DNA from: Notamacropus eugenii | Taxonomy: Eukaryota; Chordata; Mammalia; Diprotodontia; Macropodidae | Assembly: GCF_028372415.1 (NCBI RefSeq) | Contig: NC_092878.1 | Location: forward strand, 2,507,501-2,571,500 | Length of the DNA stretch: 64,000 bases | Reading direction: 5' to 3' | Shown: one piece after another, positions 44,101-59,100 of the stretch | Layout of the letters: every line of letters starts with the position of its first letter | How positions within the stretch are numbered: the first letter of the stretch is position 1 | Position numbers and translations under genes: made by a program | Notes under the pieces: generated by a model | The model's database searches: none | Seen by the model: only the letters and a program-made list of their open reading frames with translations | What the model was told of the DNA's origin: nothing

Positions 44101-47100
44101 GAAAGCTAATCTATTATTAGAGACACTTTTGCCTTTGCATAATCTAGATGGACTAACTACAGAACTTCAGTAAGTATCTCAACGACACTTCTAAGCACAG
44201 AGAATTCAGGTTTTTAGATTATAAATTTTTTGTAACGCTAAATGACAGAAATGCCCATGCATCCCAACGGATCTTCTCATGCTGGATGAGTAGAAGCCCA
44301 ATTAACATAAGGAAAAAGAGTTGTGAAGTTGTAATATAAAATCTCTTTATTTAGAGAAAAAAGGAACAACTCTACCTGAACATTTGGAAATTTGGAAAAA
44401 ATGCCACATTAGTTCACAGCGAACAGATACAAAGAGAATCACCATTTGAGTCACCCTCTTGTTTTCTCTGCAGTAATGTTTATTTTTACCTTGGCCCAGC
44501 CTGAAGGCAAGCCCGGTACTATCCTGCCCATTTCTTCACTTCGAGCTCTTGTCAAAGGCTCTCGCTGAGACTAGATGGAGAAAAAGAAACTTGATATATA
44601 GAAAGATGCAAATTAAGACACACACAAATAGTTAACAGAGTACTCCCTTTGCCTTTCAAACTTTTTGAGAACTAAGTTCCTAGATTTTTCCTGATGGGAT
44701 ACTTTTCCTTTTCTTAAGTATTACAATCTCTGTCTAGTTGGAAAAAAGGGGTTTCTGACAATGTAAAACTACAATGAGAATGTGGATGGCAAAAGAGCAG
44801 AAACTCCTTGGGGATTAATCAGAAAAGCTTTGCATTTCAATGAGCAGACTGAAAATGAAATGTGGGAGACCTCTAATGCTAAGCCTTCTTTTTAAGTATT
44901 CTTCCTATCAGGCCACTGGACCCAGACGACTCAGGAGAAGAAAGTGAGGTTAGTGACCTTGCACAGCCCCCCTTCACTGAGATCAAAGTCAGCTGCAAGT
45001 CATGTCATCATCTTGATGTCATGGTCCTTTGTGAACGAAGGACAAACACAACCTATTCTCAACGTCCTTTAAATATAGTATGTCCCCATCCCCTCCACTA
45101 TAAATGCTTACATTCGCTTCATAAGTTGTCTTTCTTAGGACAGAGAAGCCTTACGTAAATAGTGTTTATAATAACCTATTCCCTCAATCATTGCATATTC
45201 TAAATATTTAAACCAAGTTTAATATAAAAATACGGTCAACAAAAGTTTCATTCTAGAAAAAGACTTTTTAAAATGAAAAGTCTGGGGATAAATCACAAAG
45301 AAAAAAATCACTTACAAATGGTTAAAAGTTAATGTAAAAAAGCTTAACTACTTGTAAATTAATAAAATACTTGTTATCTCTAAGAAATTACACAAAATAT
45401 TTTCAGTAGAAGGTTGAAAACATGCTTTGTAATCTAATAGTCATACATAAATAGATGTTATAGATAGAATCTCCTAGAAAGGAAAGCTTAAAAATCAAAA
45501 GAAACGGCTTAAGACAATCAGTAATGTTGGGTGCTAAACACTGTAGTCCTTTCCACTTCTTTCTTTACTTACTTTAGGCCTTTCGTTATCTTCAGTACTT
45601 TCAGTAAAGGTCCCTGCCTTTGGAACACCAATTTCTGGTTGTCCTTTAATTTTAACAGCCTGGAAAATAGTTAAAATTTTAAAAGTGAAAAAAAAATTCA
45701 ATTTCTTCCAGCATATAAATACATCTTACTGAAAAGGTAACATTCTGCATCAATTACACCCAAAAATTTTTTTTTAATTACAAAGAAAGCTCTATAAATA
45801 GCATTGGGATTTAGCTGCCAGAACCATAGAAGCTCCCATCAACTCAAAGGTACTTGTATCCCTTTGAGGATTTATAGGGCCTGCCATGTGGTACAGGTAC
45901 CAAAACTCACTATCAACTGAACACTTTTTTAGGAAAGTCTCTTGTGATTTCCAAGTTCTTGAGGACTTTCATCATGAGATAGCTAGTTCGAGTGTGCTAT
46001 TTTATCAAGGCTGTCACATTTTTCACTGGAAATTATTTTTTTTTAATTGATTCTTTTTTTAACATCTTAGTGGATCTGTAATCTCCTTTCGCTGGCAGAA
46101 GTTGTAAGCCTAACGAGCATACTGCCAAGATGATTAGGATGCACCCCTACATTTCAGGCACTTAAAAACTAGTAGGATTAAGTATCATACATTTTAACAG
46201 TATAGGTTTCTCTCAAAATCCACTTTATGGCTCTCTCATTTAAAAATGTCTACAGTAATGCTTCATTTCTCTGGCAGGATTAAGAAATGAAATGTTCTAC
46301 ATAAGTGAATTTTCCAGGTATCTGAAGTTCTTTAAGGGCCAACTACAAAAAGTTTAGCCATTTTTTATGGAATTCATTATAAATATTACTACATATTTAA
46401 CTAGATTCTTAAAGGATAAAGAATATGGCTACTCTTCATGAGCCTGGGTTAGAAGCACAAAGGATCCAAAATTGTCCATGACATTAAATGAACCTCAACA
46501 AGATCCAACGGCTTTTTAGTTCAAGGCTATCTTTTTGTTTTTGTTTTATTTTCTCTCTTCTCATTCACTAAGGTTTTCAGTATCAATCCTTACTGCCAAC
46601 AATAATATTTCCCATAGTATTGTTCCCTATCTAATTTGCTATAGTCTCAACCAGATTCTGAAGGCTTTTAATCTCCTCTAACTAATTACATCTCTCCCTG
46701 TGTCTTACCCTTCTAAAATCTCCTGACCCTGCTGACGAGCAGAATGGTCTTCATTACAACTGTCAGAATGAGCCACCTGAGCAAATGTGTGCAAGGCTAA
46801 GCTGGGCTTTACATTATGGCCCTTCCCAATGTGTTCCTGAAGTTCCTTGCCTTCTCCTGGTACATTCTACAGAAAAACAGGATTTACTAATGTACTACAA
46901 CAGCAGGGGAATGACCTCCAGTTCCTTCCTTAGTTTTCCATCGAGCTATTCCCACCACCCTGACTTTCTTCCCTTTCCAGTCTCGCCACAATAGTTAACC
47001 AATCCAACTTTGTCCTGTCCTTTCCTCTGGAATTCCTTGCCCCTTGGTCCTATTAGAAAGTACGCCTTGCTAAATCACAAACCTGAATCACCCCTGCCAA

Positions 47101-50100
47101 ACACTTCCTGCATGCCAACTCCAGGCTGCCAGAGGAAGTGAGTTCACTACACAAGTATCTTATTGAATCTTAACTACAGCTACATCCAAGTGAGGTAGAT
47201 AGAAGAAAAAGGAAGTCGGGAAGTCCTGGGTTCAAACAATGCCTCTGACACGTACAGTTAATGGGACCTCAGCACCTCATACAACTTTTCTAAAGCTAGA
47301 ATCACTGCCTTGTCATGGCAAAGGGACACACATAGCTCAATACAACGATGAGCCATGCTGGGAAGGTTTACGGAAGACGGACAGGTCATAGTGGAGAGTT
47401 CTGATAAACTCCAGGGACCCAGTGAAGAAGAAAACAGCAAACCACTCCACTCTCATTGCCAAGAAAATCCAACATGATAAAAGAGATGACATTGGAAGAT
47501 GAGCCCCTCAGGTAGGAAGGGGCTCAACATGCTACTGGGGAAGTGTGTACAACAACTCTAAGTAGCTCCGGTACTAATGAAGCAGCTGAGCCAAAGGTGA
47601 AAGGAAGCTCAGCTGTGGATGTATTTGGTGATGAAAGGTAAGACTGTAAAGATCAATACTGCACAGGAACCTGGAACGTAAGATCTGTGAATCAAGGTAA
47701 GCTGGATGTAGTCAAATGGGCGATGGAAAGATTAAACATCAACATTTTGGGTGTCAGTGAACTTAGATGTATGGGAATGGGTGAATTTAATTTAGATGAC
47801 CACTACATGCACTAGTGTAGGCAAGAATCTCTTAGAAGAAATGGAGTAACTTCACACAAGTAAAATGTGAGCTAAACAACTGGAAAAATATTAATTGCTT
47901 ATGAGTAGGTGGAGCCAATATAATAAGAATGACAATTTGATCTAAATTAATCTATTTATTCAGTGTCATACCAATCTAACTACCAAAAAAATTACACAGC
48001 TAGAAAAAATAACAACTAAGTTTATCTGGAAAAACACAGGTCAAGAAAATCAAGGGGAAATCAATGGAAAAAAAGTGAAAGAAGGTGGCCAACCTGTACC
48101 AGATCTCAAACTATATTATAAAGCAGTCATCATCAAAACAATCTAGTACTGGTTAAGAAACAGAGTGGTGGATCAGTGGAATAGATTAGGTACACAATAC
48201 ATAGTACTAAAGGACAATAGTAATTTAGTATTTGATGAACCCAAAGATCCAAGCCTTTGTGATAAATACTCACTATTGGCCAAAAACTGCTAGGAAAACT
48301 GGAAAACAGTATGGAAGAAACTAAGTATAGACCAATATCTCATGCTATGCCAAGATAAGGTCAAAATAGGCACAAAATTCAGACATAAAAAGTGATACCG
48401 TAAGTAAACTTGGGGAGCATGGGATAGTTTTACCTGTCAGATCTATGGATAAGGGTACAATTTAGAACCAAACAAGAAATAGAGAGCAGTACAAGATATA
48501 AAATACACAATTTTGATTATACTAAATAAAAAGAATTTGTACAAACAAAACCAATGCAGCCAAGATTAGAAGGAAAGCAAAAAGGTGGAAAAAATTTTTT
48601 TACAGCAAGCATTTCAGATAAAGACCTTATTTCTCAAATATATGGAGAACTCAACCAAATTTATAAGAATACAAGTCTTTCCCCGACTGATAAATGGTCA
48701 AAGGATATGAACAGGTAGTCCTCAGAGAAAGAAATCAAAGTTATCTGCAGTCATGAAAACAATGCTCTAAATCACTATTAATTAGAGAAATACTACTGAA
48801 ATAGAGAAAACAACTCTAAGGTACCATCTCACACCTATCAGACTGGCAATATAACAAAAACGGAAAATGGCAATATCAATATGAAACTGATGACATAATG
48901 TGCAGACAAAGAGAGAAGCTGCATACAGTCAGTTAAAACAAAACAGAGCTGACTATGGCTCCGATCATGAGCTGCTCATGGCAGAACTCAAATTTAAACT
49001 GAAGGAAAGTAGGGAAAACCCTAAGACTACATAGGTCTGACCAAAATAAGATCCCCTGAGAATATGAAATAGAGGGGATGAGTATATTTAAGGAATGATT
49101 CCATCTACTAGATGGACAGAGGTCCAAAACACTGTAGAGGAGGCAGCAACAAAACACATCTCAAAGGAAAACAAGAGCAAGAAAGCAGAATGGATGTCTG
49201 GTGAGGCTTTACAAAGGAAACCCGACTGAGAATAACGAGGAGAGACAAGGTTTTCTTAGAGCAATGCAAAGAAATAGAAGAAAACAATAGAATGGGAAAG
49301 ACAATTTCTAAGAAAACTAAGAGATAGAAAGAGAATTTTTATTCAAAAATGGGCATGATAAAAGACAAGAATGGCAGGGACTTAACAGAAGCAGAATATA
49401 CAAAAGAACCACACAACTACACAAGAAAGACATTAACACCATGACACTGTGGTAACTGACCTAGAGCCAGACAGCCCGGAGAATGAAGTTACGTGGGCCT
49501 TAGGAAATACTGCTAACAATAAAGCTAGTGGAAGTGACAGAATTCCAGCTAAGTTATTTAAAATCCTAAGAGGTGATGCTGTTAAAAGTTTGTACTCAGT
49601 ACGCCCACAAATCTGGAAAACTCAAAAGTGGCCACAGGATTGGAAAAGATCAGTTTATATCCTAATCCTAAAGAAGCGCAATGCCAAAGAATGTTCAGAT
49701 TACCAAACAGTTGCACTCATTCCACACACCAGCAAGGTTATGCTTAAGATTCTGCAAGCTAGGATTCAGCAATATGTGAACCAAGAATTACCAAAAGAGG
49801 AGGCTGGTTTTCGAAGAGGTTGAGGAACTAGAGACCAAAGTGCCAGTATTTTCTGGATTATGAAGAAACCAAAAGAGTTCCAGAAAAACATCTACTTCTG
49901 CTTCATTGACTATACTAAAACCTTTGACTGAATGGATCTCAACAATATGTGGCATGGCCTCAAAGAGATGGGAGTACAAGATCACGTCACTCATCTCCTG
50001 AAAAACCTTTATGTGGGCCAAGGAGCAATAGTTAGAACTGAACATGAAACTGACTGGTTTAAGATTGGGAAAGAAGCAGGAACAGGCCGCATATTGTCAC

Positions 50101-53100
50101 CTTAAGTTATATGTAAAGAAGGTAATGTGAAATGCCAGGCTGGATCGATCAAAAGCTGGAATTAAGCTTGCCTAAAAAAATATTAACCATTGTATATTAA
50201 AAATGCAGAGGATGTCACTCTGATGGCAAAAAGAGAAGAGGAGTTAAGCCTTTTGATAAAGGAAAAAAGGAGAGTGTAAAAGCTGGCTTGAAGCTTAACA
50301 TCAAAAACAACCATAAACTAAGATTTTGGCAATGGGTCCCATCACTTTCTGGCAAGTAGAGGGAAAGGAAATGGAAGCAGTGTCAGATTTTGTGCTCTTG
50401 GGCTCCAAGATCACTGCAGATGACGACTGCAGTCATGAAATTAAAAGACACTTGTTCCTTGGAAGGACAGCTATGCCATTTTTGGATAGCATATTAAGAA
50501 GCAAAAATATCACCTTGCTGACAAAAGGTTCATATAGTCAAAGCTATGGCTTTTCCAGTTAGCAATGTATGGCTGTAAAATCTGTACTAAAAGAAAAGCT
50601 GAGTGCTACAGAACCCATGTTTTCAAATTATGATGCTGGAGAAGACTTGAGAGTTCACTGAACAACGAGGAGATCAAGTCAGTCAAAACTTATTAATTCA
50701 GGCTTTTACTGGAAGGTCAGATTACTGAAGCTGAAGCTTAAACACTATGGCCACATAATGAGTTCTGGATGGAAAAGAGTGATGCTGGGAAAAACTGAAA
50801 GCAAAAGGAAAAGGGGATGGCAGAAGTCAAGATGGATAAATAGTGCCATGGAATCAACAAACCTGAACAGACTTCAAGAGGGTTAGGAGGACAGAAGTGT
50901 CTGGTGTGCTAGGGTCCATGGATTCACAAAGAGGCAGACATGACTGAACAACAAAGTTTCAGAGAAATATAAGTTCTGTATTGGTAGAGAATTTTCTCAC
51001 AAGAAGCTCCTTACACTAACGAAATCAAAAATATAAAGGGAAAAAAATCTCAACTGAGCTCCCAGTGCCAAAAAAATTATTTCCTCTTTCCTGACTATAT
51101 TGCAATCTTCTGGCAATTCTGAACCATCTTTCACTCTTCAAGCCTCTCTTACCACCAATGCCCTTCCTCTACCTTTTACTGGATCATCTAACTTATACTT
51201 AACAAGACAGAAGCCACTCACTGTAAGTTCCTCTTGCCACCATCCCCTATTTTCTCTTCCTTTACTCCAGTCTGTTAAGAAGTGGCCTTTTTCTCGCCCA
51301 TCAAGACTAACCCCCTGCTTGTACTCTTAATTTCACCTCTTCTTCTATCCTGGATAGACAGAATTCCTGACAAATGTCTCCTCTTTCTCGCAAATAGTCA
51401 ATCTCCTTCCTTATTGGCTCCTTCCCTGCTCTTATATACACGCCCAGGTCTCCTATCCTTATAAAACAAAACAAAACAAAAAACCCCTTTAATTAACCCT
51501 AATTTCCCCTCAAGTTAATGTCCTATTTCTCAGGCCAGTCACCAGAAATAGCTTTCTTCATTCATTGCCTACAAGCTACTCTTCTTCTCATTTAATTGCC
51601 AACCTCCAGCAAACTGGCTTCACGCCTCGTCACTCACCTGAACCTGCTCTCCAAAGTTACCAATGATCTCTTACTTGCCAAATCCAATGGCCTTTGCTCA
51701 AGCCTCATTTCCTTCAAACCATTCTACAGCATCTGATTTCTCTCCTCTCCGGGTTTTCACGACTTTGCTCTCTGCTGTACCTGTCAGAATATTCCCTCTT
51801 AGGCTCCTTTCCTGGATCATCATCCAATTTCCTAGCATAATTATGGGTATACCTCAAGGTTCTGGCTTGAATAATTTTTTCTCTCTACATCTTTTCTTTC
51901 ATTGATTTCACCAGCTCCCATGGGTTCAATTAGCCTATCTGTGCAGATGATTCCACTTCTTTCTTCTCTCTCTCAGACCACATCACTAACTACTTATTAG
52001 ACATTTCCTCCTGGAAGTTCAGTAAGTAACTCAAATTCAACATGTCCAAAATTGAATTGATTTCTCCCCCTAAGCCCACCACTCTTCTTAACCTCTCTGT
52101 TTCTGTTAAAGGCACAATCATCTTTCCAATCAGGTTCAAAACCTTTAAGTTATCCTCAACCTTTCATTCTGCCTCACCCTACCCTACCGATTTAATTAAT
52201 TGCCAAAGTCTTGTCAATTTTTACCTTTACAACATATCTCATCCAATCCCTTCTCTTCACCCCCATTAAACTGCAAACTTCTTGAGAGCAGGGTTTGTGT
52301 TTCAGGGTGTTTTTGGGGGTGGGACTTCCTTGTATCCCCAGTATTTAGCACAGTATGTGGTGTTTAATAAATGCTTATTAACTGACACAGCCATCACCTT
52401 TGTTCAGGCCTTTGCAATTTTTTGCCCAGTCTATTACAATAGCAATAGCCCCTAAATGGAAGCAAAAGACTCCAAATGGTCTCCCTCCCTTAAGTCTTCC
52501 CACACTTCGATCCATCACATACAAATGATATTCTTAAAACACAGGGAGGACTATGCTACCCCTTTAACCCTCTGTTAAAAGAGTATCAGTAACTTCTACT
52601 ACCTCTAGGAAAAAATACAAACTCCCCTATTTGACAATGAAAGCCCTTTACAATCTGTCCAAGAGTTATAACATCTTATTTTCCCTTCTGTACTCTCAGG
52701 CCCAGAGACTATTAACTTACTTTTCTCCATATAAACATTCAACATCTTCATGCTATTCCTCACATGTTGCCCCTTTCAAAGCGTAGAAAAAGTGGCACTT
52801 CAAACATGACGCCATTTCTGAAGACCTCCCCTCAATTTCTTTGTATTGATTCATATGAATCCTTGCTATTCTTCCCTCCCCAACCCAGAAAGAACAGAAG
52901 CTCCTTGAGGGTAAGGATTCCTTCATTTAAGTCTTTGCATGCCCAGGATCTAATAGTTCCTAGCATATAGCAGGCTCTGAAAAAAATGCTTATCGAATGA
53001 TTGACAAGTTTTAACATGTGGATTCTCTGATATTTATTTTGGCTAGACAGAGGCCTTTCTAGTTACCTGCCTAGTTTTGATTTTTCAGACGGCTGAAGTG

Positions 53101-56100
53101 GGCAGTCCAGTGAAATGTTACTGTATGTGAATATCAATGACACGTCCAAAGTGCTACTTTAGGGACTTCAGAAGTTGACAACTGTGTCAGAATGTTATTT
53201 CTGCCTCCTTGTTAACGTTACTCACACCATATAAAAAAGTACTATTTTGGTTCATATTTACCTAAAACCAATTGGATTTCACAAAATGTACTATTTTGCA
53301 AACAGGTATTTTGGACCTAAAATGTTCTTTAGGTATACATTTAGGCTTTTGTGAATGACATGGCAACATGTAAAGAGTAAAGTATTAGTCACTTGAATTA
53401 CAAGAAGTTACTGATGGAATCAAAACAGGCGAAGCAGAAATTGAGACAACAAAAGGGACACCAAAAATAGTACCAGATGCCTCGATATGAACTTTCTGGA
53501 TACATGAATGGCAGGAATGTTAAATTTAGCATGTGAAATGATAGCAGGTATCTCTTCCTCCACTGTTCTAACAAGTGAGGACATACAATCTGTTTTCTGC
53601 TTTCTTACAGACACATCAAGAAGGAAGACTACAGTTGTTTATTTCACATGGTTAAATATATTGCTAATAAGGCACACACTGCAAACCTCATTTCAAAGAC
53701 CTGTTCCAAAAAGGTGGCTTGAGAAGTGACTGCACAACAGAGCACAAAGCTATCAGCCCAAACGTACCTCTGCTGCACACTGTCAGGAGCACCGTCCTCT
53801 TCTGAAAATGTAACAGCATCAGCATCATTTACATGGCACTATCTTACTTGACCTTCACAACAGCCCTGAGAGGAAGGTGCCATCATCAACCCCATTTTTA
53901 CAGGTGAGGAAACAAGATGACTGACGTAAAGTGGCCCGCCCAGGGTCACGCAGCTAGTAAAGTGTCTGCAGTCGGATGGACTCTGGGCCCAGTGCTTGCT
54001 CTATGACTATGGTGCCACCATCTGCCTTTTGCTTGGCTGGTAGTCTGTGCTGAACTTTTTTTAGCTGACTTACCTTGCTTGGGCCTGGATCTGCCAGCCC
54101 AGGTGAGTGGGAGACATCCGCTACCAGTTTCTTCTGGATTTCTGGCGTCTGACATCCTTTCTCTCGGTCTTCCATGGGCTTGGCAGGCTCTGCCATCTCG
54201 CGCTCCCTTTTCGTAGGCCCTTTTGCTCCTCCCACTTCCTTCCCTTCCTTTTGGTCACTTCCCTCCTCCTCCTCCTCCTCCTCCTCTCTCTCCTCAGCCT
54301 CCAGGTTCTCTCTGGCTTTCTGTTCCTGCTCTTCCCTCTTTAGTTTCTCTTTCTGTTCCTCTTGCCGCCTTTCTCGAAGCTCTTTCTCTCGTTTGCTCTT
54401 CTCAATCAGAAGCGCAGTTTCTGCATGAATACGAGCCTTTTCTTCCTCTGTTAAAGCGTCTACCACTGCAGCATATACTGGCTTTGTGGAACGGTCAGGA
54501 ATGCCTTTCCCATTCTGTGGAGGCTGATGACCAAGGCCCACCGCTTCCGATTTTGGCACATGATCATCAGGCAATTTGGTTGGCGGCTTTTTACTACGAT
54601 CAATCTGGAGAGAGAAAAACAAAGTACAACGTGCACAGCAATGCTAATAAAATTTCAAGAAATTTCAGGTCCTGAAATCATCCACAAGGAGACGGCTGGC
54701 TGCGGGTGTCACCAGGACACGTGATTTTGCAAAAGGTTAGAAAGAAAAAACTAAACTGAAAACTCATATACCACTCAAGTGTTTAAGGGCATGGCTCTTA
54801 CTTCCCTTTGACTTAATGGGTGGATAAAAGCTGCTGTATTCTGGCCAAAATAAAACCCAGAAAGTCACTAAATATCCTACAAAACCTGCTTTTTTTAATG
54901 AACTGAACTATTTAACAAAGGATTCAAGTCAAGTAATTACATGTAAATTGTCTGGATTCCTTAGATGCATAAATGCATGGTATTAATTTCATCCATTTTT
55001 AATTAATACATTAACACTACCCTAGAGTACAAAAGATGCAAACTATAGGCAACAGAGGAAGTAGCTCCCCTCACCAAGCAGTCTGCCCCACCCACAGCTG
55101 CACTTTGTTCATAGACTTCTCGTCCTTTATACAGTCAAGTCGGGCAAGCACCCCAAAAGGGTCAAAGTTTTAAAAAATTTGTTTTTTGGTACTAAAAAAT
55201 TGCTAATTTTCAATCCTTATGACTGAATGAATATTACTAATATTTCTAGAATTTAAAATTCATTTCTGAGCAATGCTCTATTAAATTACCATCAATGCCC
55301 ATTTTTTGCCTGTCTTTTTAAAGAAAAAAGAAAAGAAACAGATGTTCTCAATTTCTATCAAAAAGAAACTGCCATTGTTTCCTTATCTGAAAAGTGAGAA
55401 TCACAGGACCCTAGATTTAGAGATGGAAGTGACTTCAAATGCCATCTAACCAATTCCCTGATTTTATAGTCAAAGAAACTGAGAAACAGAGAATATTAGT
55501 GACTTGCCCAAGGTCATACAGATAGTGGCAAGGTGTGGATTTGAAAGCAAGTTCTCTAACACTAAATCCAATTCTTTTCTTCCACCAGCATCACACTGAG
55601 TATTGCTGTGAAGATCAAATGATTATAAGCTGCAATCCTTAAAGTGCTAGACAAACCTCATCATCACTATTGTAATTAAGTGAACCAACAACTAAAGCTT
55701 ACTCTAACAGCTCTGTTATACTTTTACTGAAAGAGCATTTGTAGATCCCTTACATCAAGGATTCTGGGAAGATGACAGAGTAGGTCAGAAAACTGCAAGG
55801 TCTCCCGATTTCCTCCACAAACAAAACAAAAGAGCACCTCAGGATGAACACAGAGCAGCAAAAATAAAGAAGAGTTGGGGCAGAACAGCGGTCCTCCTGG
55901 GACAACTGGAGAAGATCTGAAGTATGATCCCAGGAGGGAGGTTCAGCCTGAATGAAGTATAAACACCTCCAGGCTGGTGAGCCGTGGGAGCAGCTGAGCT
56001 GGGAGGTAGCCTCAACCTCAGCAACCAGAATTTCCAACTTCCCAGCACTGTGGGGAGTTGGGGGTCTATGCAGAGGAAGACTGAGGGAGCTTCCGCTGAC

Positions 56101-59100
56101 AAGGGATGCTGGGCCTAGTTGTGCCACCAAGATGTGGTCCTGGGCACACGCCCAGTAAGTACAGAAGCAGTGCAGCAACCGCATTGCTGGCTGTGGACAC
56201 TCACGGGACAGCGGAGTTCTTGGTCTCGATTCCAGATCAGAGGGAAAGACTGAAGGTCTTCTCAGGAAGCCAAAGCATTTCTAGCACAGCGTGCAGAGGG
56301 TCCTAGCTGTGGTTTGGAGGGGGAAAGGAATGTAGAGGTTGAGCCCAGGACAAAGCTTCAGAAATAACAGCAAAAAGGACTGGAGGCCAGAGGCACCACC
56401 CCCACACTCCAAGATTAGAGACGACTATAATAACAAGCTGCTACTTTTTTTTAATGGGCATGCAAAGGAGAAAGAACTCAATCATAGACAGCTACTACGG
56501 GAGAAAAGAAGACTGGGGTTCACCTTCAGAGAAAGATACTGAAGCAAAAAGAGCCTGCCCTACTCCAAAGAGTAACGTCAAATAGTCACCTGCCCAACAA
56601 AGAATTCACAGAAGAACTCAACTAAGACTTGAAAAATCAAATGAGAGGTTGAATAAAAATGAAAAATCCACTGATCACCAGGTGACAGAGATCCTCGGAG
56701 GAAAACCTACAGGAATATCACAGCCAAATTCCAAAACCCCAACACTAAGGAGAAAATATTAAGAGCAACAAGAAAAACCCAATTCAAATATGGCAGAGCC
56801 ACAATCAGAATTACACAAGACTGAGAGGCAGTTACAACAAAAGACCATAGGTCTTGGAACACTATAAAGAGCAACAGAACTGGGGTTATGACCAAAGATA
56901 TTATACCCAGCAAAGTTAAGTATAATCCTGAACAACAACAAAGCCATTCAATGAACTGATAGACTTTCAGAATTTTATTGCAAAAAGACCAGAACTTAAC
57001 AGAAAATGTGACATACAAGATTCAAAACAACTATGAGGTAAACGTTAAAGACTAATTACAAGGGACTCAATAAGGACAAATTGCTTATTTTTTATATGTA
57101 GAAATGTAAAACTATGTCTAAGATTATCACTGGTAATTGGGAAGTTCAAAAGAAAGGAGGTAATGCTGAGTATGATGAGATTCTAAAAAGAAATGATATG
57201 AGAAAAAGAGTAATTATCTCACACATACAAGGTAAGTGCAAGAGGAAGAACTGATACAGAGGAATTAGATGGGGAGGAGGTGTAACTAGAGTTAAAAATC
57301 TTCCCTGCCCACTGACAGGACTCAGGTGGTGCTACTGAGGGAGACTTGATTGGGGGAGATTTGTTTTGCATGGGGATTCACACCTTTTGCTGATTGCTAA
57401 TAAGGCACCAGGTATGGAAAGAGTATATATACTCCAAGGTGCTTAGTTTTTGGAAGAAGGTTCTTGTGCCAGATGAGACTGAGCAGCCACTAAGGAGCCC
57501 TTGGTTTTGAAAACCCAGATGTTGGTGCTTCTGTCTCTGGTAATAATGTATGTGTTGTCTAGGGTCAGACGGCTGGAAGCCCTGTCTGTTGGGCTTGCTT
57601 TTATTTTCTCTGTTAGTATATGTTTCATTCAAGTGATTGCTGACCTCTCCAAAGTTGCTTTACTTTTAGAAAAGCGCATCTAATTGCAGCAGGCCCTCCT
57701 GTGTATGCTGGAGGGCTTACTGCTACAAGAGGGCAGGCAGCTCTGGAAATCGACTCTATTCAAGAAGAGGTCAAAGAGGGAACAATACACGTTATCTATA
57801 TCTATTTCTACATATGGGTATAAAAATCTTCTAAATTCAGAAAGAAATAAGAGGGTAAGGGGATAGGGTGGAGGGAGAGGACAATGGAGGATTCTTGAAG
57901 GGGGACAGGTTAAGGAATAGGAGGGCAAGGTATTGAACAGAAGTAAAGTAGAAGAGAGAGGAGGGATAGGAATAGGGTGAGAAGGATAGGGGTGAAAACA
58001 GGAAGGAGGAAAATATACAATTAATTATAATTTAGAATATGAATGGGATGAATTCACCTGTAAAGTGGAAATTAACAGCACATTTAAAACCTGAGTTCAA
58101 CAATACGCTGCTTTCAGGAAATACTATAAAAATTTGAGATATACACAAATATAAAAGTCAGGGGTAGAATTAATTATGTAAAAAAAAGGAGGGATAGTAA
58201 TCAATCTCAGATCAAGTTAAAGCTAAAATAAGATTTAATCAAAAGAGAAAAATAGAAAAAATACATTGTCAGTTATATTAACCAATAATTCTAAGCCATA
58301 TAAAATATCCGGACAGTATAAAGAGAGAATACTTGCCAAAACAGACATAGGAACTACATGAATATAAACACAAAACACCTTTTATACAAAGTTAGATCTA
58401 AATAACTGAAGCAATATTTACTCTGCACAAGTAGAGACAGCTAATAAAAAAAAAATTGATAGCCTTTTTAAACTGATATTTATGTGATGTCATGCCAATT
58501 AAATTACTAAAAAATTATCTTACTGAGTCAGAAAAATAACAACAGCATTCATTTGGAAGAGCACTGTATCAGGAACTTCAAGGAAACCAGAGAAAAAGAA
58601 GTGAAGGAACTAGATTCTGTAAGTATCAGACCTTAAATCATGTTATAAGGTGAAAGTAGTGTTGAAGTATAAAATGCATAGTTTTGATTATTTTAAATTA
58701 AAATTTTCCTATATAAATAAAACCCATGTAGTCAAGAATAGAGGGAATGCAGAAAATTAGGGAAAAAAGTCATAGACAATCTCCCAGACAAAATGTGATT
58801 GGCTCAGAATATTCTTCTGATATAGGAAATGATGAGCTGGTGGATGTAGAAAAATATGGAAATATCTGGATTTAAGAAGAAAGAGGAAGATTACACATGG
58901 AAATAAGCATAATATGGTCTTGTACGTATGTGCAATATATGGATATTTATGGATATCTATGCATATGTATGTATACATGAATATGTAAGTAAATATAAAT
59001 ACACACGCTTGTGCTTCATCGTAGCCTTGGAGGAGATGGGGACAGGTGGAGAGAAGAAGAAAAAAAAATAAAGTAAAAAGTGCACGGTAGAGGACAACAG

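Noticed and set aside
49449-49823. 124-codon reverse-transcriptase frame as a possible live gene
   Set aside because: It is a fragment of an RTE LINE with stops before and after it and no complete enzyme.
54223-54675. 150-codon plus-strand open frame
   Set aside because: It is the antisense shadow of the charged USP8 exon.
55750-56184. 144-codon minus-strand open frame
   Set aside because: It lies opposite an L1 5' UTR and has no recognisable domain.
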